Notes: generated from the sequence alone by a model not told the origin. Shown: positions 17,343-28,134, numbered from the stretch's first letter. The stretch: DNA of 64,000 bases from Marinobacter salsuginis (GCF_009617755.1 NZ_BGZH01000001.1:620001-684000); one strand, 5' to 3'. Translations and numbers: made by a program.

Positions 17343-18134
17343 CTATCGCGCCCCCGGGACAAGAGGCTGGCGCACCCGGAACACCACATCGCCGGGGCTG
17401 GCAGAATCCGGCCAGGGCTGACCTGCCAAGTCCACCATTCGCTTGTAGACACGCAGTTCCAGCATTCCGTTCCAGAACACCGTGGCATCTGCCGCCGGCC
17501 CCTGCCCACCCTGTTCGGAAACGCTCAGGGCAACACCCCCCTGGGTGGTATCCATAGTGGCCTGCATGGGCGGAAACTCCGCCCGGCCCCGCTGGTCGCC
17601 CATGGGCCAGGTCACCAGACCGCCATCCCAGCGCCCCAGGCCTTCAGCGCGGGTAATCCGGTTATCGGCCCAGGCCATAGTCAGCCGGTCGATCATCACC
17701 TCGCCTTCGATCATTGCACCGCCACTCTGGCGAATCAGGTCTTCAAACTCGGCTACCATGACCCGCCCACTCGCATCCAGCTGCGCACTGGCAGGCCAGC
17801 CAATCGTAACATCGCCATTAAGCGAGGATTGTGACGACTCGACAGAAATTGTCATTGGCCATTTCAGGCCGGAGACCTTTGGCATGTGAAGACGCCAGTC
17901 AACACGCAGCGGGAAGCCGGCAACCACAACCCCGGCCTCACCGTCCCATACTTTTCCGGCAACCTGTCGCACCTGAACCTGGGGCGGCAAAGAAACGTGA
18001 GCAGAAGCCTGCTGCCAGACCCACCCAGCAGGTACCAGAAAGACCAGTGACAGCAGATAAACCAGAGCGCCCAGCAGCAGGAGCAGAAACACCTTGCCGG
18101 GGCGAAGAAAAGTTTTGGGTTCAGCGTCACTCAT
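17343..18134 (-). CDS. gspN: Type II secretion system protein N
   Basis: 263 residues. One N-terminal membrane segment (about residues 17-37, LLLLLGALVYLLSLVFLVP) is followed by a periplasmic domain with repeated beta-strand pattern and GSPN family features (GKVWDGEAGVV, WRLHMP, ALSVSEQGGQGPAADATVFWNG). GspN is found in some type II systems, and its exact role is unclear. It is the first gene of gspN-C-D. The ATG at 18134 is chosen; a longer open frame upstream lacks family support. The GroEL terminator lies 65 bases upstream. Confidence 0.88.
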   Translation of the reverse strand: MSDAEPKTFLRPGKVFLLLLLGALVYLLSLVFLVPAGWVWQQASAHVSLPPQVQVRQVAGKVWDGEAGVVVAGFPLRVDWRLHMPKVSGLKWPMTISVESSQSSLNGDVTIGWPASAQLDASGRVMVAEFEDLIRQSGGAMIEGEVMIDRLTMAWADNRITRAEGLGRWDGGLVTWPMGDQRGRAEFPPMQATMDTTQGGVALSVSEQGGQGPAADATVFWNGMLELRVYKRMVDLAGQPWPDSASPGDVVFRVRQPLVPGAR

Positions 18135-18208
18135 TCGGCGTTGCACAGATAATGGACCGGAAGCCGAGTCTAGCAAAGGCATTGCCCAAGTTCATGACAA
18201 AAAAAACA

Positions 18209-18244
18209 AAAACCCCGCGTTGGCGTGAACCAACGCGGGGTTTT
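18209..18244 (-). terminator. Terminator of the groESL operon
   Basis: The 15-base arms AAAACCCCGCGTTGG / CCAACGCGGGGTTTT enclose a short loop. On the minus strand it is followed by an extended T-rich run, making this the strongest intrinsic terminator in the window. It separates groEL from gspN. Confidence 0.95.
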
Positions 18245-18299
18245 CAGTGGTGATCGGGCAGCGCCCCAAAACTTCGGAGCGCCTGGGATCAGGCCGGCA

Positions 18300-19970
<1,671 letters not shown>

Positions 19971-20030
19971 TTAAACCGAAGTAACTGAATTAATCGGATT
20001 AATGAGAGTTCGTGCGATTCGCCTCAGCGA

Positions 20031-20318
20031 TCACTCAAGCACGCCGTAAATGTCGCTCTCGCTCATGATGAGGAGCTCTTCGCCGTCGATCTTGACGGTG
20101 TTACCGGCGTACTGGCCGAAGACCACGGTGTCACCCACCTTGACCGCCAGTGAGCGGGTTTCGCCGTTTTCCAGAATGCGACCGTTACCAACGGCAATCA
20201 CCTCACCCTGGGAAGGCTTCTCTTTGGCGTTACCCGGCAGCACGATGCCACCCGCAGTTTTCTCTTCTTCTTCCTTACGGCGCACGACAACACGATCGTG
20301 TAGCGGACGAATTTTCAT
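20031..20318 (-). CDS. groES: Co-chaperonin GroES (10 kDa)
   Basis: 95 residues, lid of the GroEL folding chamber. It begins [18 protein letters not shown], has the mobile loop [15 protein letters not shown], and ends in [12 protein letters not shown]. It is first gene of the groES-groEL operon, preceded by a sigma-32 type promoter at 20464-20492 and by fxsA, the same neighbour order as in enterobacteria. Confidence 0.98.
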   Translation of the reverse strand: MKIRPLHDRVVVRRKEEEEKTAGGIVLPGNAKEKPSQGEVIAVGNGRILENGETRSLAVKVGDTVVFGQYAGNTVKIDGEELLIMSESDIYGVLE

Positions 20319-20463
20319 TGCTCGGTTTCTCCAATAGTCAGATTAATGTGGCAATGACATTGTTGATGTTGGTCGGATCGGCAAAACCGGACCCGACAAA
20401 TTGCCCGGCTGGATAACCAACTGTTTTCAGTGGAAATCAGCCTGCAGCGAACTTGTGGTTCCT

Positions 20464-20492
20464 ATTTGGGGTAGGGGGTAGGTGTTTTCAAC
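20464..20492 (-). promoter_or_regulatory. Sigma-32 heat-shock promoter of groESL
   Basis: On the minus strand the sequence reads GTTGAAA, a 14-base spacer, then CCCCAAAT. This closely matches the heat-shock consensus CTTGAAA-N14-CCCCATNT. It predicts a leader of about 140 bases before groES. The -35 part also overlaps a small hairpin GGTGTT..AACACC. Confidence 0.85.
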
Positions 20493-20511
20493 ACCCCGGA
20501 GAGAAATTTTT

Positions 20512-21060
20512 TCACTTTTTTTCGATCCGGTCCCGATCGGATTCCGTCTCGTCCTGATACTCGCCTTCTATGATGTCGCCGTTGCTGTCCCTGTCAAACG
20601 GGCGTTGCCGACCGAAGGGATTTTCGCGGCCACCGAACGGATCCTGCCCGAAAGGGTTCGACCCGCCGCCGGCACGGAAATAGAAGCTGCTGCTCCGGCT
20701 TTGCCCAGCTACAACCATACGCTTGAGCGCCTGGGCTGCCAGCCAGTGACGGGACCCGGGAATCAGGCACAGAAAACCGACCGTATCGGTGATAAAACCC
20801 GGCGTCAGCAGCAAGGCGCCGCCAATGGCCAGAATCAGCCCCTCGGCAACCTCCCTGGCCGGCAATTCCCCACTGTTCAGCCGCTGATTGGCCTTCAATA
20901 GCGTGGCAAGGCCCTGCTGGCGAAGCAGCCACGCACCGATCACGGCAGTCAGCAGAACCAGCCCGATGGTATTAAGCACACCAATCATGCCGCCGACCTG
21001 GATCAGAACCGCCATCTCGGCGATTGGCATGATGATAAAGAGAAAAAGAAACACGGACAT
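20512..21060 (-). CDS. fxsA: FxsA family membrane protein
   Basis: 182 residues. It has hydrophobic segments at about 2-17, 25-44 and 75-98, the conserved MPIAEMAVLIQVGGMIG and ALLLTPGFITDTVGFLCLIPGSR motifs of FxsA, and a Gly/Arg/Asp-rich cytoplasmic tail. In E. coli FxsA affects phage F exclusion; the normal cellular role is not known. Its position just upstream of groES is conserved. It is divergent from an SDR gene across element copy 4. Confidence 0.9.
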   Translation of the reverse strand: MSVFLFLFIIMPIAEMAVLIQVGGMIGVLNTIGLVLLTAVIGAWLLRQQGLATLLKANQRLNSGELPAREVAEGLILAIGGALLLTPGFITDTVGFLCLIPGSRHWLAAQALKRMVVAGQSRSSSFYFRAGGGSNPFGQDPFGGRENPFGRQRPFDRDSNGDIIEGEYQDETESDRDRIEKK

Positions 21061-21155
21061 CGGGACCTCAGGGTCTGAGCAGGAATTTCAGAAGGTCTGG
21101 TATACTCGCAGCCCTTCAGTTTCTAACAAGAAGCCATGCACATGGCTCAACGCAT

Positions 21156-21257
21156 CAGTGACACCGGGCCTCCGTGGAATGTTGGAGGCCAAGGATGGCC
21201 GGAAACAAGCGCACATGGACGTGCTTGTAGCGGTTCCACGGAGGCCCGGTGTCACTG
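21156..21257 (+). repeat. Palindromic element, copy 4
   Basis: The arms 21156-21179 and 21234-21257 are perfect 24-bp reverse complements. The 54-base core has the first hairpin AGGCC-AAGGAT-GGCC and the second GCAC-ATGGAC-GTGC, then TTGTAGCGG. It lies between the divergent fxsA and SDR genes, in the orientation of the SDR gene. Confidence 0.92.
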
Positions 21258-21342
21258 GTGCCAGCACCCAAGCCGGAAGGCCGAGGGCAAAAAGACGCAC
21301 AGCAACCGTAAAACCACCTGATAACAGTAGTTAGGGCAAAAC

Positions 21343-22104
21343 ATGAAACTTCAAGATTCCGTGATTGCAATTACCGGCGGCGGCCAGGGCCTTGGCCGTG
21401 CCATGGGCGAATACCTTGCCGCCAAAGGTGCCAAAGTCGCGCTGATCGACCTGATGCCGGAAAAACTGGACGAAGCGGTTGCCGCGTGCAAAGCCGCCGG
21501 CTCCGAAGCAAGAAGCTACGTTTGCAACGTCGCCAAAGAAGAAGATGTTGAAAAAACCTTTGAAGCCATCGTAAAAGATTTCGGCCACCTCAATGGCCTG
21601 GTCAACAACGCCGGTATCCTCCGGGACGGTCTGATGGTCAAAGTGAAGGATGGCGAAGTCGAGCGCCGTATGGAGCTGTCCCAGTGGCAGGCCGTAATCG
21701 ACGTCAACCTCACCGGCGTGTTTCTCTGCGGCCGGGAAGCTGCGACCCAGATGATTAAAAACGGCGACCAGGGCGCGATCATCAACATCGCCTCCATTTC
21801 ACGTGCCGGCAACATGGGCCAGAGCAACTACTCCGCCGCCAAAGCTGGGGTCTCCGCCCTGGTTCCCGTGTGGGCCAAAGAGCTCGCCCGTTACGGCATT
21901 CGCTGTGCCGGCATCGCCCCGGGCTTCATCGAGACCGAAATGACAGCTTCCATGAAGCCTGAAGCCCTGGAGAAAATGACCGCAGGCATTCCGCTCAAGC
22001 GCATGGGCAAGCCGGAAGAAATTGCCTCGGCGGCCGCGTTCATCTTTGAGAACGACTATGTGTCAGGGCGGATGATTGAAGTGGATGGAGCCCTCAGGCT
22101 CTAA
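21343..22104 (+). CDS. SDR family oxidoreductase (FabG-like)
   Basis: 253 residues, classical short-chain dehydrogenase. It has TGGGQGLG cofactor loop, NNAGILRDG, catalytic Ser in NIASISRAG and YSAAK, and the C-terminal PGFIETEMT and SGRMIEVDGALRL typical of 3-oxoacyl reductases. An insertion KVKDGEVERRME after the NNAG strand differs from housekeeping FabG. TTAGGG lies seven bases before the ATG. It stands alone without other fatty acid genes, so acyl-ACP reduction is possible but not proven; other ketone substrates fit equally. Confidence 0.9.
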   Translation: MKLQDSVIAITGGGQGLGRAMGEYLAAKGAKVALIDLMPEKLDEAVAACKAAGSEARSYVCNVAKEEDVEKTFEAIVKDFGHLNGLVNNAGILRDGLMVKVKDGEVERRMELSQWQAVIDVNLTGVFLCGREAATQMIKNGDQGAIINIASISRAGNMGQSNYSAAKAGVSALVPVWAKELARYGIRCAGIAPGFIETEMTASMKPEALEKMTAGIPLKRMGKPEEIASAAAFIFENDYVSGRMIEVDGALRL

Positions 22105-22122
22105 CCGGTTGAACAACCACTG

Positions 22123-22147
22123 AATGGGGCGCCCGGAGCGCCCCATT
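22123..22147. terminator. Convergent terminator hairpin
   Basis: The arms AATGGGGCGC / GCGCCCCATT pair perfectly around a short loop, between the converging SDR and alkyltransferase-like genes. The stem overlaps the stop codon of the latter. There is no long T run, so efficiency is uncertain. Confidence 0.6.
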
Positions 22148-22451
22148 ACCAACGGAATCGAGACATCGATACTCGTCCATCAACGACCTCAACACCCTCG
22201 GCCTCAAGACGGCTAACCTGCTCTTCAAATTTCTCGGACCCAACGGGAAAGGCAATCTGGCCGTTACTACGAATAACTCGATACCACGGCACGACATGGC
22301 CTTCTGGCAGCTTACCCAAGGCCTTTCCGATATACCGGGCCTGACGACCCAATCCAGCCATCTCTGCAACTTGCCCGTAACTGACCACCCGACCCTTCGG
22401 GACGGCCAGTACCACTTGCCAGATTTTCTGGTCTTTGGTTGGTTCGGACAT
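22146..22451 (-). CDS. atl: Alkyltransferase-like protein (MGMT family, Cys-less)
   Basis: 101 residues, matching the DNA-binding domain of O6-alkylguanine transferases without the N-terminal domain. The active-site PCHR motif is replaced by PWYRV (VVPWYRVIRSNG), so there is no acceptor cysteine. This is the mark of ATL proteins, which bind alkylated guanine and hand it to nucleotide excision repair. The helix-turn-helix GRVVSYGQVAEMAG is intact. The start overlaps the ampG stop by one base, so it is probably co-transcribed with ampG and yajQ. Confidence 0.93.
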   Translation of the reverse strand: MSEPTKDQKIWQVVLAVPKGRVVSYGQVAEMAGLGRQARYIGKALGKLPEGHVVPWYRVIRSNGQIAFPVGSEKFEEQVSRLEAEGVEVVDGRVSMSRFRW

Positions 22452-23788
22452 CAGGAACTCACCGCTTCTGCGTCAGGCTTTGATTCATGTCGAGGCGCTA
22501 ACGCATCCAATCGATCACCATGTCGAATCATAAAAATGGCCAACAGGATGGCCGGCACACCCATGATGCCGGCCACCAGGAAGAACTCTGCGTAACCGAA
22601 ACCAGCCACAACTATGCCTGAGAAACCACCGATGAACTTGCCTGGCAGGGTCATCAGCGAACTGAACAGAGCATACTGGGTAGCGGTAAATGAGGCACTG
22701 GTCATGCTGGAGAGCCAGGCAATGAGAGCCACGTTGGCAATGCCGCCACTGAGGTTATCGGCGCTAACCACTGCGGCCAGGGTGACGATGTTGGGCGGGT
22801 ACTGGGCCAGAACGACAAACAGAAGGTTGGTGGCGGCGGTCATGATCGCCCCCAGCAGAAGAATCCGGCGAACGCCGTAGCGAACCACCATAACCCCACC
22901 CACCAGCGAGCCGGCGATGGTCATGAAGAAACCGAAGATCTTGGTCACGTCCGCCACCTGGGTTTTGCTGAACCCCATAAAATCCAGGTAGAACGGATTG
23001 GCCATCACGCCCATGGCGATGTCGGAGATCCGATAGACGGCAACCATAAGCAGAATAATGAAGGCCAGTTCTTTGTACCGGCGGAAGAAGTCCAGGAAAG
23101 GGCCGGCGACGGCGGCGTAGAACCATCCAACCAGTCTCGCTACGCGGGGATTCAGATGGGTTAGCTTGGCGGCTTCATTCTCAATCTTGTGAGCAATGTC
23201 CTGGGCGGCGGCAAAGTGGTTTACGCTGGGCTCGCGAACAATCAACACCGTCAGCGCGCCAACGCCTACCAGGGCGGCCATTACCTCATAGGACACCTGC
23301 CAGGACCAGAATTCCGCCAGGTAAAGGGCACCGGCGCCGGCCACCAGAAGCGCCAGCCGGTAGCCAAAGATATAGGTTGCAGCCAAGGCGGCTTGCAACC
23401 GTTCCTCGGCAATCTCGATACGGTAAGCATCAATGGCCACATCCTGGGTAGCTGAGGAGAAAGCCACCAGCAGGCCACACAGAGCCATCATTTCCGGCGC
23501 TGCCGTGGCATCCACTTGAGCCATCAGGTAAAGCCCCGTGGCAATACCCGCCTGCGCAAAGATAATCCAGCTTCGCCGCTTGCCCAGCAGCCGGTCCAGC
23601 AGAGGCAGTTTCAGACGGTCCACTACCGGCGCCCAGAACACCTTGATGGAATAAGTTATGCCTAGCCAGCTGAAGAAACCGATGGTAGCCGTTTCCACCC
23701 CGACATCTGCCAGCCGCGCATTAAGCGTGGAAAACACCAGCAGGAACGGCAGACCCGCCGAAAACCCCAGGAACAACAGGGCGATCAC
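22451..23788 (-). CDS. ampG: AmpG-like muropeptide transporter (MFS)
   Basis: Major facilitator permease of about 445-466 residues with 12-14 predicted membrane segments. AmpG proteins import anhydro-muropeptides for cell-wall recycling. Family motifs are LGFSAGLPFLLVFSTL, TIGFFSWLG, KVFWAPVVDRL, SSATQDVAIDAYRIE and GYRLALLVAGAGALYLAE. The GTG at 23788 is the first standard start, but it falls at the edge of membrane segment 1. The frame continues upstream with LTLIRDTLYTYTRWQ, and a strong GGAGG at 23859-23863 stands seven bases from an in-frame ATC at 23849-23851. Translation may therefore begin at that non-standard codon. It follows yajQ closely. Confidence 0.9.
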   Translation of the reverse strand: MIALLFLGFSAGLPFLLVFSTLNARLADVGVETATIGFFSWLGITYSIKVFWAPVVDRLKLPLLDRLLGKRRSWIIFAQAGIATGLYLMAQVDATAAPEMMALCGLLVAFSSATQDVAIDAYRIEIAEERLQAALAATYIFGYRLALLVAGAGALYLAEFWSWQVSYEVMAALVGVGALTVLIVREPSVNHFAAAQDIAHKIENEAAKLTHLNPRVARLVGWFYAAVAGPFLDFFRRYKELAFIILLMVAVYRISDIAMGVMANPFYLDFMGFSKTQVADVTKIFGFFMTIAGSLVGGVMVVRYGVRRILLLGAIMTAATNLLFVVLAQYPPNIVTLAAVVSADNLSGGIANVALIAWLSSMTSASFTATQYALFSSLMTLPGKFIGGFSGIVVAGFGYAEFFLVAGIMGVPAILLAIFMIRHGDRLDALAPRHESKPDAEAVSS

Positions 23789-23866
23789 CTGCCACCGGGT
23801 GTAGGTGTAGAGCGTATCCCGAATCAGGGTCAGGCGGGTGCCGGTTAAGATGGTAAAGCCTCCGGA

Positions 23867-24349
23867 TCAGTCGCGGAAATTATTGAACTGAAGCGGGATA
23901 TCCAGCTCAGCCTCGCGCAACATGGCGATGGCTCCCTGAAGATCATCACGCTTCTTGCCGGTCACCCGCACTTTATCGCCCTGGATACTGGCCTGGACCT
24001 TCATCTTCTGATCCTTGATCATCTTCACAATCTTCTTGGCCATATCGGTCTCAATGCCCTGCTTCAATAGCAGGTGCTGCTTGACCAGCTTGCCAGACTT
24101 GCTGTCTCCGTCCTCTGCCAGGGCGCGGGCATCGATATTCCGCTTGGCAAACGCCATCCGCAGCATATCCAGCAACTGCTCCAGCTGGAACTCCTGCTCG
24201 GCACTGATGGTTATACCCTTGTCGTCCAGCTCAATGTCGGCTTCAACGTTTTTGAAGTCCCAGCGATTGCCCAGTTCCCGCTTGGCCTGGTCGACCGCAT
24301 TGGTCACTTCGTGCATATCGATTTCTGAAACAATGTCAAAAGAAGGCAT
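23867..24349 (-). CDS. yajQ: YajQ family nucleotide-binding protein
   Basis: 160 residues, cytoplasmic. It begins [21 protein letters not shown], the conserved first strand and helix, and carries [37 protein letters not shown] and [17 protein letters not shown]. In Xanthomonas and Pseudomonas homologues bind c-di-GMP and control gene expression. The open frame extends 118 codons further upstream as an overprint of the divergent regulator; the ATG at 24349 has GGAG ten bases before it and gives the normal family length. Confidence 0.96.
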   Translation of the reverse strand: MPSFDIVSEIDMHEVTNAVDQAKRELGNRWDFKNVEADIELDDKGITISAEQEFQLEQLLDMLRMAFAKRNIDARALAEDGDSKSGKLVKQHLLLKQGIETDMAKKIVKMIKDQKMKVQASIQGDKVRVTGKKRDDLQGAIAMLREAELDIPLQFNNFRD

Positions 24350-24460
24350 GGTCGTTATTCTCCAACAGAGTAAGAAGGTATACTTCTTCAATTTGCTGGG
24401 GATGATACCAACCCCCGGCATCTCCCGCACCTGACAACGGACTGGTAAAAGTAGATAACA

Positions 24461-25432
24461 ATGCCCAATCTGGACCTTCCCATCCTCGTAGTAGACGACG
24501 CGAAATTCAGCAGTATGGTGGTTGGCCGCACGCTGCGAAATGCCGGATATCGCGACGTGCGCATCGTGAACAACGCACCGGAAGCCCTCAAGCTGATCGA
24601 GCAGCGCCCGGTTAGTGTGTTGATTGCGGACTGGCTGATGCCCGAGATGGATGGCCTTGAGCTCACCGACCAGGTGCGACAACAGGACGAGCAGAACAAT
24701 CACTACACCTACGTGATCCTGCTCACCGCCCGGGAGAGCGTCGAAGCCCTCTCTGAAGCCTTCGACCGGGGCGTGGATGATTTCATCTACAAGTCCGACA
24801 TGACCAAGCAGCTGATCCCCCGCATCTTCGCAGCAGACCGAATGGCTGACCGCCAGAACACCCTGCTACGGGCCAACTCTCTGCTGATCGAGAACAACCG
24901 GGAACTGGAATCCACCAACATCATTGATCTGGAAACCGGCCTCTGCAACACCAAATACGGTCGCGAGCGACTGACCAAGACGCTACGCCATGCTGAATCC
25001 CGGGGCGGTGCCTCTGCCTATGTACTGTGCGGTATTCGCAACTGGCAGGAGCTCAAACGCAAGCACCCGCCCACGGTCATGAGTGAACTGGCCATCGGCA
25101 TCGCCCGCCGGCTGAGCACCCTGATTCGTCCCATCGACGCCTTGTGCCGAGTGGGCGACAACCAGTTCGCCATCATTGCCTACTTCCCGAACAGCGACCA
25201 CTGCACCACCACCGCCTTCCGGCGCGTGTTCGACGGCATCAACCACAAGGCCCTGAAAACCACAGCAGGTTATATTTCCGTGGAAGCCGGCATGGTGCTG
25301 TGCAAAGCCGACGCCCAGAACGGCACGCCCTCAATCCAGGATATGGAACGGGCCGCGGTGCAAGGGCTGGTGGATGCGTACGATACCCGACGGTTTACCG
25401 AGACTGCGCCGGAGATTGGAGCGACCGCCTGA
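24461..25432 (+). CDS. Response regulator with degenerate GGDEF domain
   Basis: 323 residues. The receiver domain (about 8-125) has acidic pocket VVDDAK, phospho-acceptor Asp near residue 57 ([11 protein letters not shown]), LLTAR and the conserved Lys in FIYKSD. A linker helix leads to a GGDEF-like domain (about 165-310) whose signature is GDNQF near residue 232, with loss of the catalytic glycine/acid pattern. It should therefore not make c-di-GMP, and may act as a binding or protein-interaction module. It is divergent from yajQ, and no histidine kinase is nearby. Confidence 0.88.
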   Translation: MPNLDLPILVVDDAKFSSMVVGRTLRNAGYRDVRIVNNAPEALKLIEQRPVSVLIADWLMPEMDGLELTDQVRQQDEQNNHYTYVILLTARESVEALSEAFDRGVDDFIYKSDMTKQLIPRIFAADRMADRQNTLLRANSLLIENNRELESTNIIDLETGLCNTKYGRERLTKTLRHAESRGGASAYVLCGIRNWQELKRKHPPTVMSELAIGIARRLSTLIRPIDALCRVGDNQFAIIAYFPNSDHCTTTAFRRVFDGINHKALKTTAGYISVEAGMVLCKADAQNGTPSIQDMERAAVQGLVDAYDTRRFTETAPEIGATA

Positions 25433-25731
25433 AGGGGCGACACACTCGGTAACACTGATACACACTTCACAAACAGACAGGAAGGCTCGGAAGACTTATT
25501 CTGCAATTGTGGATTTAAGCAGTATCCCCCATGGCGGAGGAGCCGAGTAGTACCTCCGCCGCCATATGGGGAATCGAATCCACCGGATTAACGAATTTTT
25601 CAGGCACTTTCGTTCTTTCCTTGTTTTTTAGGCCAGCTTTTTAGCTGGCCTTTTTATTTTCTGCCCCAGACGTTTCCGCACCAGTTCCGTTATACTCCCG
25701 CTATAACGATTCCAAAAACAGTGCTGTAACC
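25433..25731 (+). other. 299-base intergenic region with large hairpin, possible untranslated RNA
   Basis: No credible ORF. A long imperfect hairpin occupies 25527-25571 (CCCCAT plus GGCGGAGG pairing with CCTCCGCC plus ATGGGG). A perfect intrinsic terminator follows at 25631-25655. The stretch 25478-25600 contains seven GGA triplets. It could be the 3' untranslated region of the response regulator transcript or a separate small RNA; no promoter is clear. Confidence 0.45.
25631..25655 (+). terminator. Rho-independent terminator
   Basis: The eight-base arms GGCCAGCT / AGCTGGCC pair perfectly around TTTT and are followed by T5. It ends whatever transcript covers the hairpin region upstream, and stands about 76 bases before the AraC-type gene. 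Confidence 0.92.
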
Positions 25732-26757
25732 ATGAAAACCCTCGGAACCGCCTCTGTCGCCGCCCTGCGCCAATACGTTCGTGCCGCCGAATCCGCCGGC
25801 GTGAATATCAACCGCCTTTTCGACCAGGCCGGACTGGACCAGAACATCCTCGACACCGACGACGGCCGCATCAACGGTGAGCAGTTCCAGTACTTTATTC
25901 ATTTACTGTGCGAACAAACCGGCAACCCGATCCTGGGCCTGGAAACCGGCGATTTTGTCCAACCCGGCTCCTACAGCGTACTTGGCTACATCACCATGAG
26001 CTGCGCCACCCTCGGCGAAGCCGTAGCACGCATTGCACCGTTTGAAAAACTCGTCGGAGATATGGGAACCACCAGCCTCGCCATGAAAGGCGACGACATC
26101 AAACTGACCTGGAACTGCAACTACACCGACCCTGTGGTTCGGCCGCAACTGGTGGATAACGTGTTCGCCTCCTGGGTGAACTACGCCCGCTGGCTTGCAG
26201 ACAATCAGGAAGCATCACCAAGCTCGGTAAAACTTCGCCGATCCTCGCCGGGTTCCGAATTTGAAACGGCCTACCGGGAGCGCTGGCACTGCCCGGTCAC
26301 CTTTTCCGCCGATGAAGACAGCATTACCTTAAAGAAAACCCTGCTGGAGACCCGCCTGCGGCAACCAGACCCCCTGCTCCGCAAAACGCTGGAAGCCCAT
26401 GCCCTGAGTCAGCTGGCGTCCCTGGATACCGACAGCGACCTGACTTCGAAGGTCCGTCACAGCATCCAACAACAGCTCATGCACGGCATAACCCGGCAAG
26501 ACATGGTGGCCGAAGACCTGGGGATGACCAGCCGGACCCTTCAAAGAAAACTCGGCCAGGAAGGGGTCTCTTACCAGAAACTGCTGGACGAAGTGCGGCA
26601 AAAAATGGCAGAGGATTATCTACGAAACAGCGAGTTGGCCATTCCAGATATTGCGCTAAGGCTGGGATATAGTGAAACCACGTCGTTTCACAGGAAGTTC
26701 AAAGCAGTGACGGGGAAGACGCCCGGAGAATTCCGGGCGTCCGTCGAGCAGACTTAA
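25732..26757 (+). CDS. AraC family transcriptional regulator
   Basis: 341 residues. The N-terminal two thirds match the arabinose-binding-like domain of the OruR/ArgR-type AraC subfamily ([35 protein letters not shown]). The C-terminal DNA-binding domain has two helix-turn-helix motifs: [16 protein letters not shown] and [20 protein letters not shown], then GKTPGEFR. The ligand is unknown. Its stop overlaps the argG stop by four bases on the opposite strand; with argG as neighbour an arginine or amino-acid link is possible but not shown. Confidence 0.92.
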   Translation: MKTLGTASVAALRQYVRAAESAGVNINRLFDQAGLDQNILDTDDGRINGEQFQYFIHLLCEQTGNPILGLETGDFVQPGSYSVLGYITMSCATLGEAVARIAPFEKLVGDMGTTSLAMKGDDIKLTWNCNYTDPVVRPQLVDNVFASWVNYARWLADNQEASPSSVKLRRSSPGSEFETAYRERWHCPVTFSADEDSITLKKTLLETRLRQPDPLLRKTLEAHALSQLASLDTDSDLTSKVRHSIQQQLMHGITRQDMVAEDLGMTSRTLQRKLGQEGVSYQKLLDEVRQKMAEDYLRNSELAIPDIALRLGYSETTSFHRKFKAVTGKTPGEFRASVEQT

Positions 26758-27965
26758 AGCTTGCGGCCTTTGCCAGCAGCGATTCGCAGACGCAGGGCGT
26801 TCAGCTTGATGAAGCCCTCCGCATCCTTCTGATCGTACGCACCCTGATCTTCCTCAAAGGTGGCAATCTTCTCATCGAACAGAGAATCCTCAGACTTGCG
26901 GCCAACCACATCCACATTGCCCTTATAGAGCTTCAGACGAACAGTACCGTTTACATAGTTCTGAGTCTGATCGATCAGCGCCTGCAGCGCCTCACGCTCC
27001 GGCGACCACCAGTAACCGTTGTAGATCACCTCGGCGTAGCGCGGCATGATGCTGTCTTTCAGGTGTGCCACTTCGCGATCCAGGGTGATTGATTCGATGG
27101 CACGGTGGGCACGCAGCATGATGGTACCGCCCGGGGTTTCGTAACAGCCGCGGGACTTCATGCCCACGTAGCGGTTCTCGACAATATCGAGACGGCCAAT
27201 GCCGTTGGCACCCGCCAGCTTGTTTAGGGTTTCCAGAACCACGTGGGGCTTCATATCCTGACCGTCGATGGCAACAATGTCGCCCTTCTTGTAGGTCAGT
27301 TCAACGTAGGTCGGCTCATCCGGCGCGTTCTCCGGAGACACACTCCAGCGCCACATATCTTCCTCGGCTTCCGCCCAGGGATCTTCCAGGTTGATGCCTT
27401 CGTAAGAGATGTGCAGCAGGTTGGCATCCATGGAGTACGGGCTCTTGCCCTTCTTCATTTCCACCGGAATATTGCGCTCTTCGCAGTACTTCAGGAGCTT
27501 CTCACGGGAGTTCAGATCCCACTCACGCCAGGGCGCAATCACCTTCACACCCGGCTTCAACGCGTAGGCACCCAGCTCGAAACGAACCTGGTCGTTGCCC
27601 TTGCCGGTCGCACCGTGAGAAATCGCATCGGCGCCGGTCTCATTGGCGATATCGATCAGACGCTTGGCAATCAGAGGACGGGCAATGGACGTACCCAGCA
27701 GGTACTCACCCTCGTAGATGGTGTTTGCGCGGAACATCGGGAACACGTAATCGCGCACAAACTCCTCGCGCAGGTCCTCGATGTAGATTTCCTTAACGCC
27801 CAACGCCTCGGCTTTCGCCCGCGCCGGTTCAACTTCCTCGCCCTGGCCGATGTCGGCGGTGAAGGTCACCACCTCACAGTTGTAGGTATCCTGCAACCAC
27901 CGAACGATAACGGAAGTATCCAGGCCACCAGAATAGGCCAGCACCACCTTTTTGATATCAGACAT
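26754..27965 (-). CDS. argG: Argininosuccinate synthase
   Basis: 403 residues. It joins citrulline and aspartate using ATP in arginine synthesis. It starts [19 protein letters not shown] with the N-type ATP pyrophosphatase loop SGGLDTS, and has [15 protein letters not shown] and [12 protein letters not shown] as substrate loops. It is complete and of normal length. It stands alone, followed tail to tail by the AraC-type gene. No other arginine gene is in the window. Confidence 0.98.
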   Translation of the reverse strand: MSDIKKVVLAYSGGLDTSVIVRWLQDTYNCEVVTFTADIGQGEEVEPARAKAEALGVKEIYIEDLREEFVRDYVFPMFRANTIYEGEYLLGTSIARPLIAKRLIDIANETGADAISHGATGKGNDQVRFELGAYALKPGVKVIAPWREWDLNSREKLLKYCEERNIPVEMKKGKSPYSMDANLLHISYEGINLEDPWAEAEEDMWRWSVSPENAPDEPTYVELTYKKGDIVAIDGQDMKPHVVLETLNKLAGANGIGRLDIVENRYVGMKSRGCYETPGGTIMLRAHRAIESITLDREVAHLKDSIMPRYAEVIYNGYWWSPEREALQALIDQTQNYVNGTVRLKLYKGNVDVVGRKSEDSLFDEKIATFEEDQGAYDQKDAEGFIKLNALRLRIAAGKGRKL

Positions 27966-28080
27966 GCCCTTGCTCCAGACTGAACAGAATGGATGTGTTG
28001 AAAATAAGGGCCGTATTGTACGGGAGAGCGGGGGGAATGGCTATTGCGCCGGGGTATTAGGAGGGCCCAGGTCGGCGTAA

Positions 28081-28108
28081 GGACCAGATGATTAAGCTCA
28101 TCTGATCC
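28081..28108 (-). terminator. Hairpin downstream of fliS
   Basis: The arms GGACCAGATGA / TCATCTGATCC pair with one G-T type mismatch around TTAAGC. It lies between the fliS stop and the argG start. There is no T run, so it is a weak terminator or another hairpin. It shares the CAGATGA/TCATCTG core with the hairpin at 37577-37607. Confidence 0.5.
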
Positions 28109-28134
28109 TCACTTCCAGCGAGGGATTCGCGAAC

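Noticed and set aside
17342..17509. 56-residue N-terminal extension of gspC
   Set aside because: Overprints gspN in another frame, no family support; the ATG directly after the gspN stop gives the normal GspC start.
20481..20495. Hairpin GGTGTT..AACACC after fxsA as terminator
   Set aside because: It coincides with the -35 element of the heat-shock promoter and has only a six-base stem; the promoter reading is stronger.
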